Positions 32,245 through 43,257 of a stretch of 64,000 nucleotides of DNA are shown here, piece by piece. How positions within the stretch are numbered: the first letter of the stretch is position 1; each line of letters begins with the position of its first letter. The translations under genes and the position numbers were made by a program. Under the pieces are notes generated by a model that was not told the DNA's origin, made no database searches, and saw only the letters and a list, made by a program, of their open reading frames with translations. The DNA comes from Achatina immaculata (Eukaryota > Mollusca > Gastropoda > Stylommatophora > Achatinidae): positions 44,541,433 through 44,605,432 of the forward strand of contig CM019693.1 of assembly GCA_009760885.1 (NCBI GenBank). Direction: 5' to 3'.

Positions 32245-33601
32245 ATGGATACAGAAATTAGAGTTTTGGACATTAACATTAGAGGTTTACGCACAAAACT
32301 ACAGCACATAGTTTCGTTAACACATTCATACAAACCAGACTTCATCATGATCCAGGAAACAAATATACATACAGACAGACACGCAGCACAAATCACAACA
32401 CGGCTAGGCTTCAGACTTTCGTTTTAGCTTAGCCATTCAGACAGCAGGATCAGGAGTAGCAATAATACAGACATCAGACAGGTGGGAGGTATTTAGGACA
32501 AACAGAGATAGCACAGGAAGAATAGCGATATGTGAGGTTAGGAACAACTCACACACATACACTATAGTTAACATACATGCACCACCCAACCGCAGTCACC
32601 AGCCCAACTTCTACGAAGACTTAGAATCTCTACTCAGCCACAGATACAGAGGACACAACATTACATTAGGAGGAGATTTCAATAGCGTAACATCAGATTT
32701 AGACATTATAGGAGGTTTAACTAGAACCAACACATATGAGAGGCGCAAGCTAAATTCTTTGCAAGACGTAATAGACACACATGATTTAGTAGATACATAC
32801 AGACACACAAACACCCTCAAGGCAGAGAGACCACTCACAGAAAGGATGCATACAGCAGAGGATATAGGTTGGACAGAATCTACACACCAGGCACATGCCA
32901 CATAGCACAAGTCAGACATATTAGTGCATTAGCCTTCACAGACCACAAAGCAGTCGTAGCAACAGTTAACATGATACCTACAGTCACACCCTTAAAACGA
33001 TCACCAGACTGGAAATTTAACAACACACTCCTCCAAAACAAACAATTCGTTGAAAACATGACACAGCTGATACACACCTTCACGAACAACACACCCACAC
33101 ACGACATCCAACAGCACTGGGAAGAGTTAAAACATGCAATAAAAGACAAAGCACAAATGCTCTCAACACAGATACACAGAGAAAGGCTGAGACAGGAAAA
33201 AATACTACAGGAAGCAATCAAACTAACAAAACAGATGGACAAATACTCACCACATTTACTCACGCTACAAGAAGAACTAGATCATAGACAACACAGATTT
33301 CAAGGCGCACTTCTAAGAACAAGACTCAATACCATCAAGCAAGAAATACCTACCAAGCAGTACTTGAGCATAGAGCGAAACATACAACGAAGCAGACAGA
33401 TAAGAGAAGTAATAGACGCCACAGGGAACAGACAAACAGATAGTACAAACGTAGTACAGGCCATTAGAGAATACTACAAAAAACTGTACACAGAGGAAGA
33501 AACACAAGCACACATACAGGACAAATACATGCAGTACACTAAACAACTCACGGACTCGGACAAGCAAGCATTAGACACACCACTAACACTAGACAACCTG
33601 G
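32245..33601 (+). pseudogene. L1-Tx1 ORF2, subfamily A: endonuclease and start of RT
   Basis: MDTEIRVLDINIRGLRTKL, MIQETNI, NIHAPPNRSHQPNFYEDL, LGGDFNSV, MDRIYTPGTCHIAQVRH and FTDHKAVVA give the complete set of APE endonuclease motifs, spread over three frames (breaks near 32418 and 32810). The long linker is open from 32869. The frame meets a solo LTR at 33606 just before the SPGPDGL block, which reappears at 34318. All sequence from 33060 on is duplicated. Confidence 0.9.
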
Positions 33602-33605
33602 CGCA

Positions 33606-34292
33606 TGTAACAGAATAGCCATTCTGTTCAGAGAGTTTTTGTGTAGCGCTAATAAATTGTGTTGCGTAGACTACGTCATTAGGAAGGCCCGTGTGCAAAA
33701 AGTCGTTAAAAAGGTCCATGTGAAAAAAGCCGGTCGTAAGCAGTCTATGTGTGGAACGTTGAACTGGAAGGACGTGTTTGGGCGAACGAGAATGGGGTAG
33801 AGCGAGTCTTGTTGTCAGAATTAGTTTAGTTTGTTTTTTTCTGTGTGGCTGCAGTCCTTGGTAAGCCTGTAAGTATGGTTTTTTTTTTTTTTGGTATGAA
33901 TAAATCATTTGTAAGGTTTTCCTTGCCCATGTGGCGTAGATATTTCACGCCGGGCATTTGTTGCTGTAAATTTCTGTAATAAATGTGTGTTGTCTGATGA
34001 TAAACTACACCAATTGGCTTTGTGGAAATTCTCATTGTTGACCAGTTTGTTTTGGTCGGAAGACTGCCAAGTTATGTTCAAGTTGTTGTATTTGTACTAT
34101 CTTTTGTGGAGTTGAAAGCCTGGGTGTCTTGTTGTATTTTCTTAGTGTATAATACAGAAAATTAGGTGATGGTTAGAACACCAGCAACAAGAAGAAACTT
34201 ATATAAGTTGAAACTGTACTCCACAAGAAGATTCAATAAATTCCAGTAGTCATACAATTCAGTGGTCTCCTTGTAAGGAGAACTCTGCTTTA
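33606..34292. mobile_element. solo LTR, copy 1 (687 bp)
   Basis: It begins TGTAACAGAATAG and ends CTCTGCTTTA (CTTCA in copy 3). The flanks carry a 4-bp target-site duplication CGCA (33602-33605 and 34293-34296). Removing it restores a continuous Tx1 RT reading like that at 18121. It has an AATAAA at 33899-33904 and no internal genes. TG...CA ends with a 4-bp duplication fit an LTR-retrotransposon solo LTR; the family is unknown. Confidence 0.85.
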
Positions 34293-34296
34293 CGCA

Positions 34297-34530
34297 GGCA
34301 CTACAAGCATTGCAAGAAAAGAAGTCACCAGGGCCAGACGGCCTCACAGTAGAATTCTACAAAAATTTCTTTCCACTCTTAGGTCCTCTTCTCTTACAAG
34401 TCTACACAGAGGTCTTCCAAAACAAACAACTCCCACCCAGTCTAAACCTATCATACATCACCCTCATACCTAAAGATAGCGCAGACAAAACACAACTCAA
34501 AAACTACAGACCCATATCTCTGCTAAACGT
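34297..34530 (+). pseudogene. L1-Tx1 ORF2 (A), RT blocks interrupted by duplication
   Basis: SPGPDGLTVEFYKNFF, SYITLIPKDSADKTQLKN and YRPISLLNV, then a jump back to the linker at the duplication junction (34530/34531). Confidence 0.88.
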
Positions 34531-36001
34531 GACACAGCTGATACACACCTTCACGAACAACACACCCACACACGACATCCAACAGCACTGGGAAGAGTTA
34601 AAACATGCAATAAAAGACAAAGCACAAATGCTCTCAACACAGATACACAGAGAAAGGCTGAGACAGGAAAAAATACTACAGGAAGCAATCAAACTAACAA
34701 AACAGATGGACAAATACTCACCACATTTACTCACGCTACAAGAAGAACTAGATCATAGACAACACAGATTTCAAGGCGCACTTCTAAGAACAAGACTCAA
34801 TACCATCAAGCAAGAAATACCTACCAAGCAGTACTTGAGCATAGAGCGAAACATACAACGAAGCAGACAGATAAGAGAAGTAATAGACGCCACAGGGAAC
34901 AGACAAACAGATAGTACAAACGTAGTACAGGCCATTAGAGAATACTACAAAAAACTGTACACAGAGGAAGAAACACAAGCACACATACAGGACAAATACA
35001 TGCAGTACACTAAACAACTCACGGACTCGGACAAGCAAGCATTAGACACACCACTAACACTAGACAACCTGGCGCATGTAACAGAATAGCCATTCTGTTC
35101 AGAGAGTTTTTGTGTAGCGCTAATAAATTGTGTTGCGTAGACTACGTCATTAGGAAGGCCCGTGTGCAAAAAGTCGTTAAAAAGGTCCATGTGAAAAAAG
35201 CCGGTCGTAAGCAGTCTATGTGTGGAACGTTGAACTGGAAGGACGTGTTTGGGCGAACGAGAATGGGGTAGAGCGAGTCTTGTTGTCAGAATTAGTTTAG
35301 TTTGTTTTTTTCTGTGTGGCTGCAGTCCTTGGTAAGCCTGTAAGTATGGTTTTTTTTTTTTTTGGTATGAATAAATCATTTGTAAGGTTTTCCTTGCCCA
35401 TGTGGCGTAGATATTTCACGCCGGGCATTTGTTGCTGTAAATTTCTGTAATAAATGTGTGTTGTCTGATGATAAACTACACCAATTGGCTTTGTGGAAAT
35501 TCTCATTGTTGACCAGTTTGTTTTGGTCGGAAGACTGCCAAGTTATGTTCAAGTTGTTGTATTTGTACTATCTTTTGTGGAGTTGAAAGCCTGGGTGTCT
35601 TGTTGTATTTTCTTAGTGTATAATACAGAAAATTAGGTGATGGTTAGAACACCAGCAACAAGAAGAAACTTATATAAGTTGAAACTGTACTCCACAAGAA
35701 GATTCAATAAATTCCAGTAGTCATACAATTCAGTGGTCTCCTTGTAAGGAGAACTCTGCTTTACGCAGGCACTACAAGCATTGCAAGAAAAGAAGTCACC
35801 AGGGCCAGACGGCCTCACAGTAGAATTCTACAAAAATTTCTTTCCACTCTTAGGTCCTCTTCTCTTACAAGTCTACACAGAGGTCTTCCAAAACAAACAA
35901 CTCCCACCCAGTCTAAACCTATCATACATCACCCTCATACCTAAAGATAGCGCAGACAAAACACAACTCAAAAACTACAGACCCATATCTCTGCTAAACG
36001 T
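34531..36001. repeat. 1,471-bp tandem duplication, unit 2
   Basis: Exact-looking repeat of 33060-34530. After it the RT continues normally with DYKILTKAL at 36001. Confidence 0.95.
35077..35763. mobile_element. solo LTR, copy 2 (within duplication)
   Basis: The same insertion as copy 1, duplicated with its flanks (CGCA on both sides), so it is not an independent insertion. Confidence 0.88.
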
Positions 36002-36503
36002 AGATTACAAGATCCTCACCAAAGCGCTCACAAACAAGCTCAAACCACTTATGCACGAACTCATACACGAAGACCAACAATGTAGCGTAGAGAACAGAAA
36101 TATACACCAGCACACACACTTCATACGAGACGTCATATACTACACACACCAGAAGAACTGCCAGTCGCCAGTTCTCTTATTAGATCAGGAGAAAGCCTTC
36201 GATAGAGTGTCACACAAATACCTACACAAGACACTACTCCACTGCAACATAGGGGACTACTTCAGAGAGTGGATTCACATTCTCTACTCAAAACCTGAGA
36301 GCAAAGTCTTAGTAAACCACACGCTTACAGAGACTTTCAGGCTAGCTAGATAAGTGAGACAGTGCTGCCCCCCCCCCTCTCCTTTACTGTACATACTCAC
36401 TCTAGAACCACTTCTAGAGAAAATCAGACAAGACACAACAATCCAGGGAACTTTCCTACCTGGCAGAGGAGAGAGAAAGTTGCTCGCGTATGCGGACGAC
36501 ACG
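35781..36503 (+). pseudogene. L1-Tx1 ORF2 (A), reverse transcriptase core
   Basis: This is the longest uninterrupted RT core of the A element: SPGPDGLTVEFY, NYRPISLLNVDYKILTKAL, LLDQEKAFDRVSHKYL (catalytic Asp) and HILYSKPESKVLVNH. A stop near 36352 and a 10-base C-run (36368-36377) inside the GCPLSPLLY block break it. It ends LAYADDT at 36502, where the thumb is replaced by a 60-bp array. Confidence 0.92.
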
Positions 36504-36797
36504 CTAGTTCACTACTACATAGGACTTAGACTATCAAACCTAGTCCTACCAAACCAACACCCGCTAGCTCACTACTACATAGGACTTAGACTATCAAACT
36601 TAGTCCTACCAAACCAGCACCCGCTAGCTCACTACTACATAGGACTTAGACTATCAAACCTAGTCCTACCAAACCAACACCCGCTAGCTCACTACTACAT
36701 AGGACTTAGACTATCAAACCTAGTCCTACCAAACCAACACCCGCTAGCTCACTACTACATAGGACTTAGACTATCAAACTTAGTCCTACCAAACAAT
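36503..36797. repeat. 60-bp in-frame minisatellite in ORF2
   Basis: Five units encode LAHYYIGLRLSNLVLPN and linking residues. The intact C-type ORF2 has this block once (LAHYYVGLRLLKL at 47.4 kb). The array joins the YADD motif directly, so the RT thumb was lost in the same rearrangement. Confidence 0.95.
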
Positions 36798-37469
36798 TCC
36801 CAGGTACACCACTTTGGCACACTACCACCCTTCTACAAGAACTGCATACAAGCAATTCAAGGACACGAAACGCTCACCCAATGCGAGACAAACCACATAT
36901 ACAAACATTTGGTCAGAAATCAAGCACGGCCATTACACCTTAGGATCAAGAGGGGACGCAGATATCCCATACTAGACTATACTGACACATTCCAAAACCA
37001 CCATCTCAAAAATATCACACCAAAAGCCAGAGAAATCACTTTCAGACTCATATACAATATGACGCCCACGACACACAGCAAAACACAAAGAAGCATGAGA
37101 CGATGTCACCTATGCAGGAAGAACGCACTAGAAACAGAAGAACACATTTTCTACGAATGCAAAACAGTAGCAACCACCGTAAAAACAATACAGAACACAA
37201 CAGAAACACACACGGCACAACAAGCTGACACCTACAAAGCCATAATGTTGAATACAATCCCTAAAACTCAGGCGGACATACACACCAAGTTAATAGCCCT
37301 GCTCGCAGAGTTCAGGTACTTGGTGTGGGCGTGTAGAAACAGAGCTCGTTTTGATTTCTGCACGTTTAGTCTTGTCACGTTCTTGGGAATGTTTCAGCAA
37401 AGATCGGGCAAAAATAATAGACTGAAAGAGAGAGAGAGAGAGAGAGAAGCAAGAGAGGATAAAATTTAA
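36798..37469 (+). pseudogene. L1-Tx1 ORF2 (A), C-terminal region
   Basis: It continues the frame through the array: FGTLPPFYKNCIQAI, ITPKAREITFRLIYN, then a C-terminal cysteine motif CHLCRKNALETEEHIFYEC (C-x2-C-x9-H-x4-C), and AEFRYLVWACRNRARF. The last codons run into the (GA)n of the 3' UTR before the stop at 37469. Confidence 0.9.
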
Positions 37470-37848
37470 GTTAAAAATCCATGTACATCCCATGAGTGAA
37501 AGAGAAGGCCTTTGCCAAACAAGGATCATGTACATCACCAGAGAGGAAGACAATGATAAGAGAGAGCGAAAGGGAGAGATAAAGTACACAGAAAATCTCT
37601 CAAATTAGGGAATTTTTATATAATAATAAAATTTAAAAAAAAAACAAAAAAAACAATATATATATATATATAAAAGATGGGAAAATCCAAAAGGAAATAA
37701 AGAAAGAAAAACACAAAGGGTTAAGAAACCACACAGCTAAAAACAAAGTACCACATGATGACAGCAACAACGGTCACTCGAAAGAGTTTTCCAAGTTGCA
37801 CAGTGCAAGGTCTTGACAGATCAATCACTGAACCTGGAAAAAAAAAAA
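37470..37848 (+). other. Tx1 3' UTR with hairpin and A-tail
   Basis: The conserved TGTACATC pair, an (AT)n tract at 37654-37672, the TTGCA-CAG-TGCAA hairpin (37796-37808) and an A-run (37838-37848). Confidence 0.8.
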
Positions 37849-38010
37849 TTTTTTAAAAACGTATCTTGGGTGTCGAGGAAAAATTTGTTCGTACGAGTTC
37901 TCTCACGTTCTCTCAACGTACAGGAAGGTAGGTAAGCTACCTTTGTTTATACTTAATCGTATTATCTTGAAATAGCCGTCAACAGCGCTACATCCGTTTC
38001 AGCCAGTCCA
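37849..38010 (+). promoter_or_regulatory. 5' leader of B' unit 1
   Basis: It starts directly after the A-tail with a T-run and AAAACGTATCTTGGG. CAGGAAGGTAGGTAAGCTAC at 37920-37939 resembles the B leader's splice-donor-like motif. The position equivalent to the B start codon reads ATA, not ATG. Confidence 0.55.
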
Positions 38011-38580
38011 ATGGAGGTCGACGTTACAATCAACCCAGAGGTGGATCTGGAGAAGGGAGAACTCCATTAGCAGGGAACCCTGATACTTACTGTAACTGGC
38101 CAGGATGATATACTCCTTAATGTCCAGCGTGATCGCTGGGCCGTTTAGAGTGGGACCTGGAGGTATTTCCGAATTGTACCGATTCGAAGACAAAACAAAA
38201 TGGTATGCCACTCTAACGGCGGCGGCCCACATAACACATTATTCGCGGCTTCACGGACGGGTTTTCGAGACAGACAACCCAAAAATTAAAATCCAGTGCG
38301 AGCACCTGGATAAGGAGACGGCGAAGGGTATCCTACATTGGGTCCCTACCACCCTGAAGTCCGAAGCAGGTAAGAGGGTGCTAGAGCAGCTAACGGGAGA
38401 TCCGGAAGTGGAAGCATACCCAGTGCAGGCAGCCCGGGACAAATGGAGCTTCACATTCAGACCAGGGAAAACGATCCCCCACTACATCAATGTTAAAATG
38501 GGGCAAAATAAACGCAAGCCACATGGGATGTGGATACAGCTGGCAGGGCGGAGGACACCCTGCCCGAGGTGCGGTCTAGA
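38011..38580 (+). pseudogene. Tx1 ORF1, subfamily B', unit 1, 3'-truncated
   Basis: It would begin at an internal ATG (MEVDVTINPEVDLEKGEL), but a TAG follows after about 18 residues and the frame changes. The RRM-like core is open from 38105. The knuckle is cut after CPRCGLDE at 38580 and joined to the ORF2 C-terminus. Confidence 0.9.
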
Positions 38581-39209
38581 TGAACTGCATACAAGCAATT
38601 CAAGGACACGAAACGCTCACCCAATGCGAGACAAACCACATATACAAACATTTGGTCAGAAATCAAGCACGGCCATTACATCTTAGGATCAAGAGGGGAC
38701 GCAGATATCCCATACTAGACTATACTGACAAATTCCAAAACCACCATCTCAAAAATATCACACCAAAAGCCAGAGAAATCACTTTCAGACTCATATACAA
38801 TATGACGCCCACGACACACAGAAAAACACAAAGAAACATGAGACGATGTCACCTATGCAGGAAGAACGCACTAGAAACAGAAGAACACATTTTCTACGAA
38901 TGCAAAACAGTAGCAACCACCGTAAGAACAATACAGAACACAATAGAAACACACACGGCACAATAAGCTGACACCTACAAAGCCATAATGTTGAATACAA
39001 TCGCTAAAACTCAGGCGGACATACACACCAAGTTAATAGCCCTGCTCGCAGAGTTCAGGTACTTGGTGTTGACGTGTAGAAACAGAGCTCGTTTTGATTT
39101 CTGCACGTTTAGTCCTGCCACGTTCTTGGGAATGTTTCAACAAAGATCGGGCAAAAATAATAGACTGAGAGAGAGAGAGAGAAGCAAGAGAGGATTAAAT
39201 TTAAGTTAA
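38581..39209 (+). pseudogene. Tx1 ORF2 C-terminus fused to ORF1, unit 1
   Basis: NCIQAIQGHETL, ITPKAREITFRLIYN, CHLCRKNALETEEHIFYEC (cysteine motif) and AEFRYLVLTCRNRARF. The endonuclease and RT are completely absent. The 3' UTR and A-run (39590-39598) follow. Confidence 0.9.
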
Positions 39210-39598
39210 AAATCCATGTACATCCCATGAGTGAAAGAGAAGGCCTTTGCCAAACAAGGATCATGTACATCACCAGAGAGGAAGACAATGATAAGAGAGA
39301 GAGAGCGAAAGGGAGAGATAAAGTAGACAGAAAATCTCACAAATTAGGGAATTTTTATATAATAATAATAAAAATAAAAAAAAAACAAAACAAAAAAAAC
39401 AATATATATATATATATATATATAAAAGATGGGAAAATCCAAAGGGAAATAAAGAAAGAAAAACACAAAGGGTTAAGAAACAACACAGCTAAAAACAAAG
39501 TACCACATGATGACAGCAACAACGGTCACTCGAAAGAGTTTTCCAAGTTGCACAGTGCAAGGTCTTGACAGATCAATCACTGAATCTGGAAAAAAAAA
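39210..39598 (+). other. Tx1 3' UTR, unit 1
   Basis: The same module as 37470-37848, including (AT)n at 39404-39424, the terminal hairpin near 39547-39560 and the A-run. Confidence 0.8.
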
Positions 39599-39756
39599 TT
39601 TTAAAAAAACGTATCTTGGGCGTCGAGGAAAAATTTGTTCGTACGAGTTCTCTCACGTTCTCTCAACGTACAGGAAGGTACGCTACCTTTGTTTATACTT
39701 AATCGTATTATCTTGAAATAGCCGTCAACAGCGCTACATCCGTTTCAGCCAGTCCA
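39599..39756 (+). promoter_or_regulatory. 5' leader of B' unit 2
   Basis: Identical in layout to the unit 1 leader, with GGAAGGTACGCTACC at 39673-39687 and the same ATA at the lost start codon. Confidence 0.55.
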
Positions 39757-40470
39757 ATGGAGGTCGACGTTACAATCAACCCAGAGGTGGATCTGGAGAA
39801 GGGAGAACTCCATAAGCAGGGAACCCTGATACTTACTGTAACTGACCAGGAACTGTCCAGGATGATATACTCCTTAATGTCCAGCGTGATCGCTGGGCCG
39901 TTTAGAGTGGGACCTGGAGGTATTTCCGAATTGTACCGATTCGAAGACAAAACAAAATGGTATGCCACTCTAACGGCGGCGGCCCACATAACACATTATT
40001 CGCGGCTTCACGGACGGGTTTTCGAGACAGACAACCCAAAAATTAAAATCCAGTGCGAGCACCTGGATAAGAAGGCGGCGAAGGGTATCCTACATTGGGT
40101 CCCTACCACCCTGAAGCCCGAAGAAGGTAAGAGGGTGCTAGAGCAGCTAACGGGAGATCCGGAAGTGGAAGCATACCCAGTGCAGGCAGCCCGGGATAGA
40201 TGGAGCTTCACATTCAGACCAGGGAAAACGATCCCCCACTACATCAATGTTAAAATGGGGCAAAATACGCCCTGTCCGAGGTGCGGTCTAGATGACCACT
40301 GGGCCAGCAAGTGCCCACAGAAAAATGTCAGAAAACCTCAGATTGAGGGGAAAACACCTGTAGAGCAACCACGTGGGCAGGAGCAAGAACCCGCCCCGGA
40401 GAAACGGTGGTTAACTGCCGACGGTTTCACCATGGCAGGCAAAAGAAATGGTAAAAGAGCAAAGTCTTAG
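39757..40470 (+). pseudogene. Tx1 ORF1, subfamily B', unit 2, open to the junction
   Basis: 237 codons are open from the internal ATG: MEVDVTINPEVDLEKGEL, ILTVTDQELSRM, the RRM-like core, CPRCGLDDHWASKC and a shortened linker. It lacks the conserved phrase between the RRM and the knuckle (a short deletion at NTPCP). It ends KRNGKRAKS at a junction with the RT, so the acidic tail is missing. Confidence 0.92.
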
Positions 40471-41049
40471 TAAACCACACGCTCAGAGACTTTCAGGCTA
40501 ACTAGATCAGTGAGACAGGGCTGATCCCTCTCTCCTTTACTGTACATACTCACTCTAGAACCACTTCTAGAGAAAATCAGACAAGACACAACAATCCAGG
40601 GAACTTTCGTACCTGGCAGAGGAGAAAGTTGCTCGCGTATGCGGACGACACGATCTTCCTCCCAACAACAGACAGATCAATAACCCACATTTTAGACACC
40701 TTCACAGAGTTCGGTGAAGGCAGCGGAGCCAAGCTCAACATACAAAAATCTGTCATCATGGGAATAGGCAAATGGCGAGATAAAAGGGACTTCCCTCTTC
40801 GTCTCAAACGCACAGACAGCATCCACATGTACGGCATTACTTTCCCATCACACCCCGACACAATACACAAACCCACATGGGACAACCTCATAACAAAAAT
40901 AACAAACATGTTACAACGATACAAATATAAAACAGCAACAATTTTTGGAAGAAGCGTCACAGTAAGCACATACATAATACCAACAATAATATACACCGCC
41001 ACAGTACTAGACCCTCCGCAGCAGACAATCAAAGAAATAAACAAACAAA
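40471..41049 (+). pseudogene. Tx1 RT fragment, unit 2
   Basis: It enters at SKVLVNHT and reads, with breaks, through GCPLSPLLY (damaged) to LLAYADDTIFLPTTDRS and the thumb (ILDTFTEFGEGSGAKLN, LKRTDSIHMYGITFP, YIIPTIIYTATVLDPP). The frame from 40629 is open and runs into the 3' UTR. Confidence 0.9.
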
Positions 41050-41187
41050 AACACAAAGGGTTAAGAAACAACACAGCTAAAAACAAAGTACCACATGATG
41101 ACAGCAACAACGGTCACTCGAAAGAGTTTTCCAAGTTGCACAGTGCAAGGTCTTGACAGATCAATCACTGAACCTGGAAAAAAAAAA
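41050..41187 (+). other. Tx1 3' UTR end, unit 2
   Basis: Only the distal part of the 3' UTR is present, with the hairpin at 41136-41148 and an A-run at 41178-41187. The TGTACATC block is deleted. Confidence 0.8.
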
Positions 41188-41345
41188 TTTTTTAAAAACG
41201 TATCTTGGGTGTCGAGGAAAAATTTGTTCGTACGAGTTCTCTCACGTTCTCTCAACGTACAGGAAGGTACGCTACCTTTGTTTATACTTAATCGTATTAT
41301 CTTGAAATAGCCGTCAACAGCGCTACATCCGTTTCAGCCAGTCCA
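41188..41345 (+). promoter_or_regulatory. 5' leader of B' unit 3
   Basis: The same leader again, directly after the A-run, with GGAAGGTACGCTACC and the ATA start-site change. Confidence 0.55.
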
Positions 41346-42102
41346 ATGGAGGTCGACGTTACAATCAACCCAGAGGTGGATCTGGAGAAGGGAGAACTCC
41401 ATTAGCAGGGAACCCTGATACTTACTGTAACTGGCCAGGATGATATACTCCTTAATGTCCAGCGTGATCGCTGGGCCGTTTAGAGTGGGACCTGGAGGTA
41501 TTTCCGAATTGTACCGATTCGAAGACAAAACAAAATGGTATGCCACTCTAACGGCGGCGGCCCACATAACACATTATTCGCGGCTTCACGGACGGGTTTT
41601 CGAGACAGACAACCCAAAAATTAAAATCCAGTGCGAGCACCTGGATAAGGAGACGGCGAAGGGTATCCTACATTGGGTCCCTACCACCCTGAAGTCCGAA
41701 GCAGGTAAGAGGGTGCTAGAGCAGCTAACGGGAGATCCGGAAGTGGAAGCATACCCAGTGGAGGCAGCCCGGTACAAATGGAGCTTCACATTCAGACCAG
41801 GGAAAACGATCCCCCACTACATCAATGTTAAAATGGGGCAAAATAAACGCAAGCCACATAAGATGTGGCTACAGCTGCCAGGGCGGGGGACGCCCTGTCC
41901 GAGGTGCGGTCTAGATGACCACTGGGCCAGCAAGTGCCCACAGAAAAATGTCAGAAAACCTCAGATTGAGGGGAAAACACCTGTAGAGCAACCACGTGGG
42001 CAGGAGCCAGAACCCGCCCCGGAGACACCGGAGAAACGGTGGTTAACTGCCGACGGTTTCACCATGGCAGACAAAAGAAATGGTAAAAGAGCAAAGTCTT
42101 AG
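41346..42102 (+). pseudogene. Tx1 ORF1, subfamily B', unit 3
   Basis: It shares with unit 1 the TAG after about 18 residues (near 41403) and the following frame change. The core is open from 41440: RRM-like region, then CPRCGLDDHWASKC. It ends KRNGKRAKS at the same ORF1-RT junction as unit 2. Confidence 0.9.
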
Positions 42103-42438
42103 TAAACCACACGCTCAGAGACTTTCAGGCTAACTAGATCAGTGAGACAGGGCTGCCCCCTCTCCTTTACTGTACATACTCACTCTAGAACCACTTCTAG
42201 AGAAAATCAGACAAGACACAACAATCCAGGGAACTTTCGTACCTGGCAGAGGAGAGAGAAAGTTGCTCGCGTATGCGGACGACACTATCTTTACAAACAC
42301 CATCCACAAAATACAACGTAAAACCCTCATGCAGGACAAAATACATGGAGGGATTGCCTTGCAAGACATACAGACAAAAATACGAGCACTCAGAATCAGC
42401 CACGTAGGCCGCATAATCAAACACCCAAACCAGCACTC
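42103..42438 (+). pseudogene. Tx1 RT fragment, unit 3
   Basis: SKVLVNHT, GCPLSPLLY-like (damaged) and LLAYADDTIF, then a deletion to TNTIHKIQRKTLMQDKIHGG and IALQDIQTKIRALRISHVG. The thumb between YADD and NTIHK is lost. It runs into a 60-bp array. Confidence 0.9.
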
Positions 42439-42608
42439 GCTAGCTCACTACTACATATGACTTAGACTATCAAACTTAGTCCTACCAAACCAACACCCGC
42501 TAGCTCACTACTACATAGGACTTAGACTATCAAACTTAGTCCTACCAAACCAACACCCGCTAGCTCACTACTACATAGGACTTAGACTATCAAACTTAGT
42601 CCTACCAA
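42439..42608. repeat. 60-bp minisatellite in ORF2, second locus
   Basis: Nearly three units of the same 60-bp repeat as at 36503-36797, at the same protein position, in a differently deleted element. A TGA interrupts the first unit. Confidence 0.93.
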
Positions 42609-42744
42609 AGCCATAATGTTGAATACAATCCCTAAAACTCAGGCGGACACACACACATAGACCAAGTTACTGGTCCTGCTCGCAGAGTTCAGGTACTTGG
42701 TGTGGACGTGTAGAAACAAGGGCTCTTTTTCATTCCTGCACGTA
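42609..42744 (+). pseudogene. Tx1 ORF2 extreme C-terminus, unit 3
   Basis: KAIMLNTIPKTQADTHT, a stop, then LLVLLAEFRYLVWTCRNK. It is cut at about 42744 by an AT-rich leader, without a 3' UTR. Confidence 0.8.
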
Positions 42745-43257
42745 TGAAGTATTGAATATTGTGAAGCAGAGAACGCTGCTTAAATACTGCTTTTAGAATA
42801 TGAGAAGTATGATATTGTGATATTTTGAGATTGTATACTACAAAGATTAAAACAACGAAATGTATGCCAAGTGACGTTATCCATTATATGTCTGGATCAT
42901 ATTTATCAAAATAAAAGGTTATGCAGTGAACTTTTCATCGGACTTCTCTGGTCCAGCGAATGATGTAATATGTTGTGAAACATCAATGTGTGATGTGATG
43001 ATTAAAGAGAAACTTCTTGAATAAATTGAAAAGAACACGAATTATATGATTGCAAAGTAACATAATAAAGACACCTCTTTGTTAGAATATGAGAAAGTTT
43101 GAATTTGTGAACCAAGTATTATGAGCTACAACGATGAATATAACGAAAAGTATATAATCTTACATCTTATTTCAAGAGATATTTGCAACGATACATCTTG
43201 TTCATATTTATCATAATAAACGATTTCAGTGAAATCCACGTTTCACATACAAAGTAT
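42745..43257 (+). repeat. AT-rich leader, copy 3, internally duplicated
   Basis: The first 280 bases match 21470-21750. The second half (43080-43230) is a diverged repeat of the first (TTAGAATATGAGAA, CATATTTATCA blocks). It joins subfamily A ORF1 at about 43258, at nearly the same ORF1 region as the leader at 20294. Confidence 0.65.

Larger units (their letters stand above)
33060..34530. repeat. 1,471-bp tandem duplication, unit 1
   Basis: The unit from ACACAGCTGATACAC recurs at 34531-36001 with offset 1471, apparently exact, including a 14-base T-run inside the LTR. The unit holds ORF2 linker, the whole solo LTR and the first RT blocks. Confidence 0.95.

Noticed and set aside
36503..36797. 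CRISPR-like array
   Set aside because: Direct repeats of 60 bp without unique spacers, translating to a known ORF2 segment; this is eukaryotic DNA.
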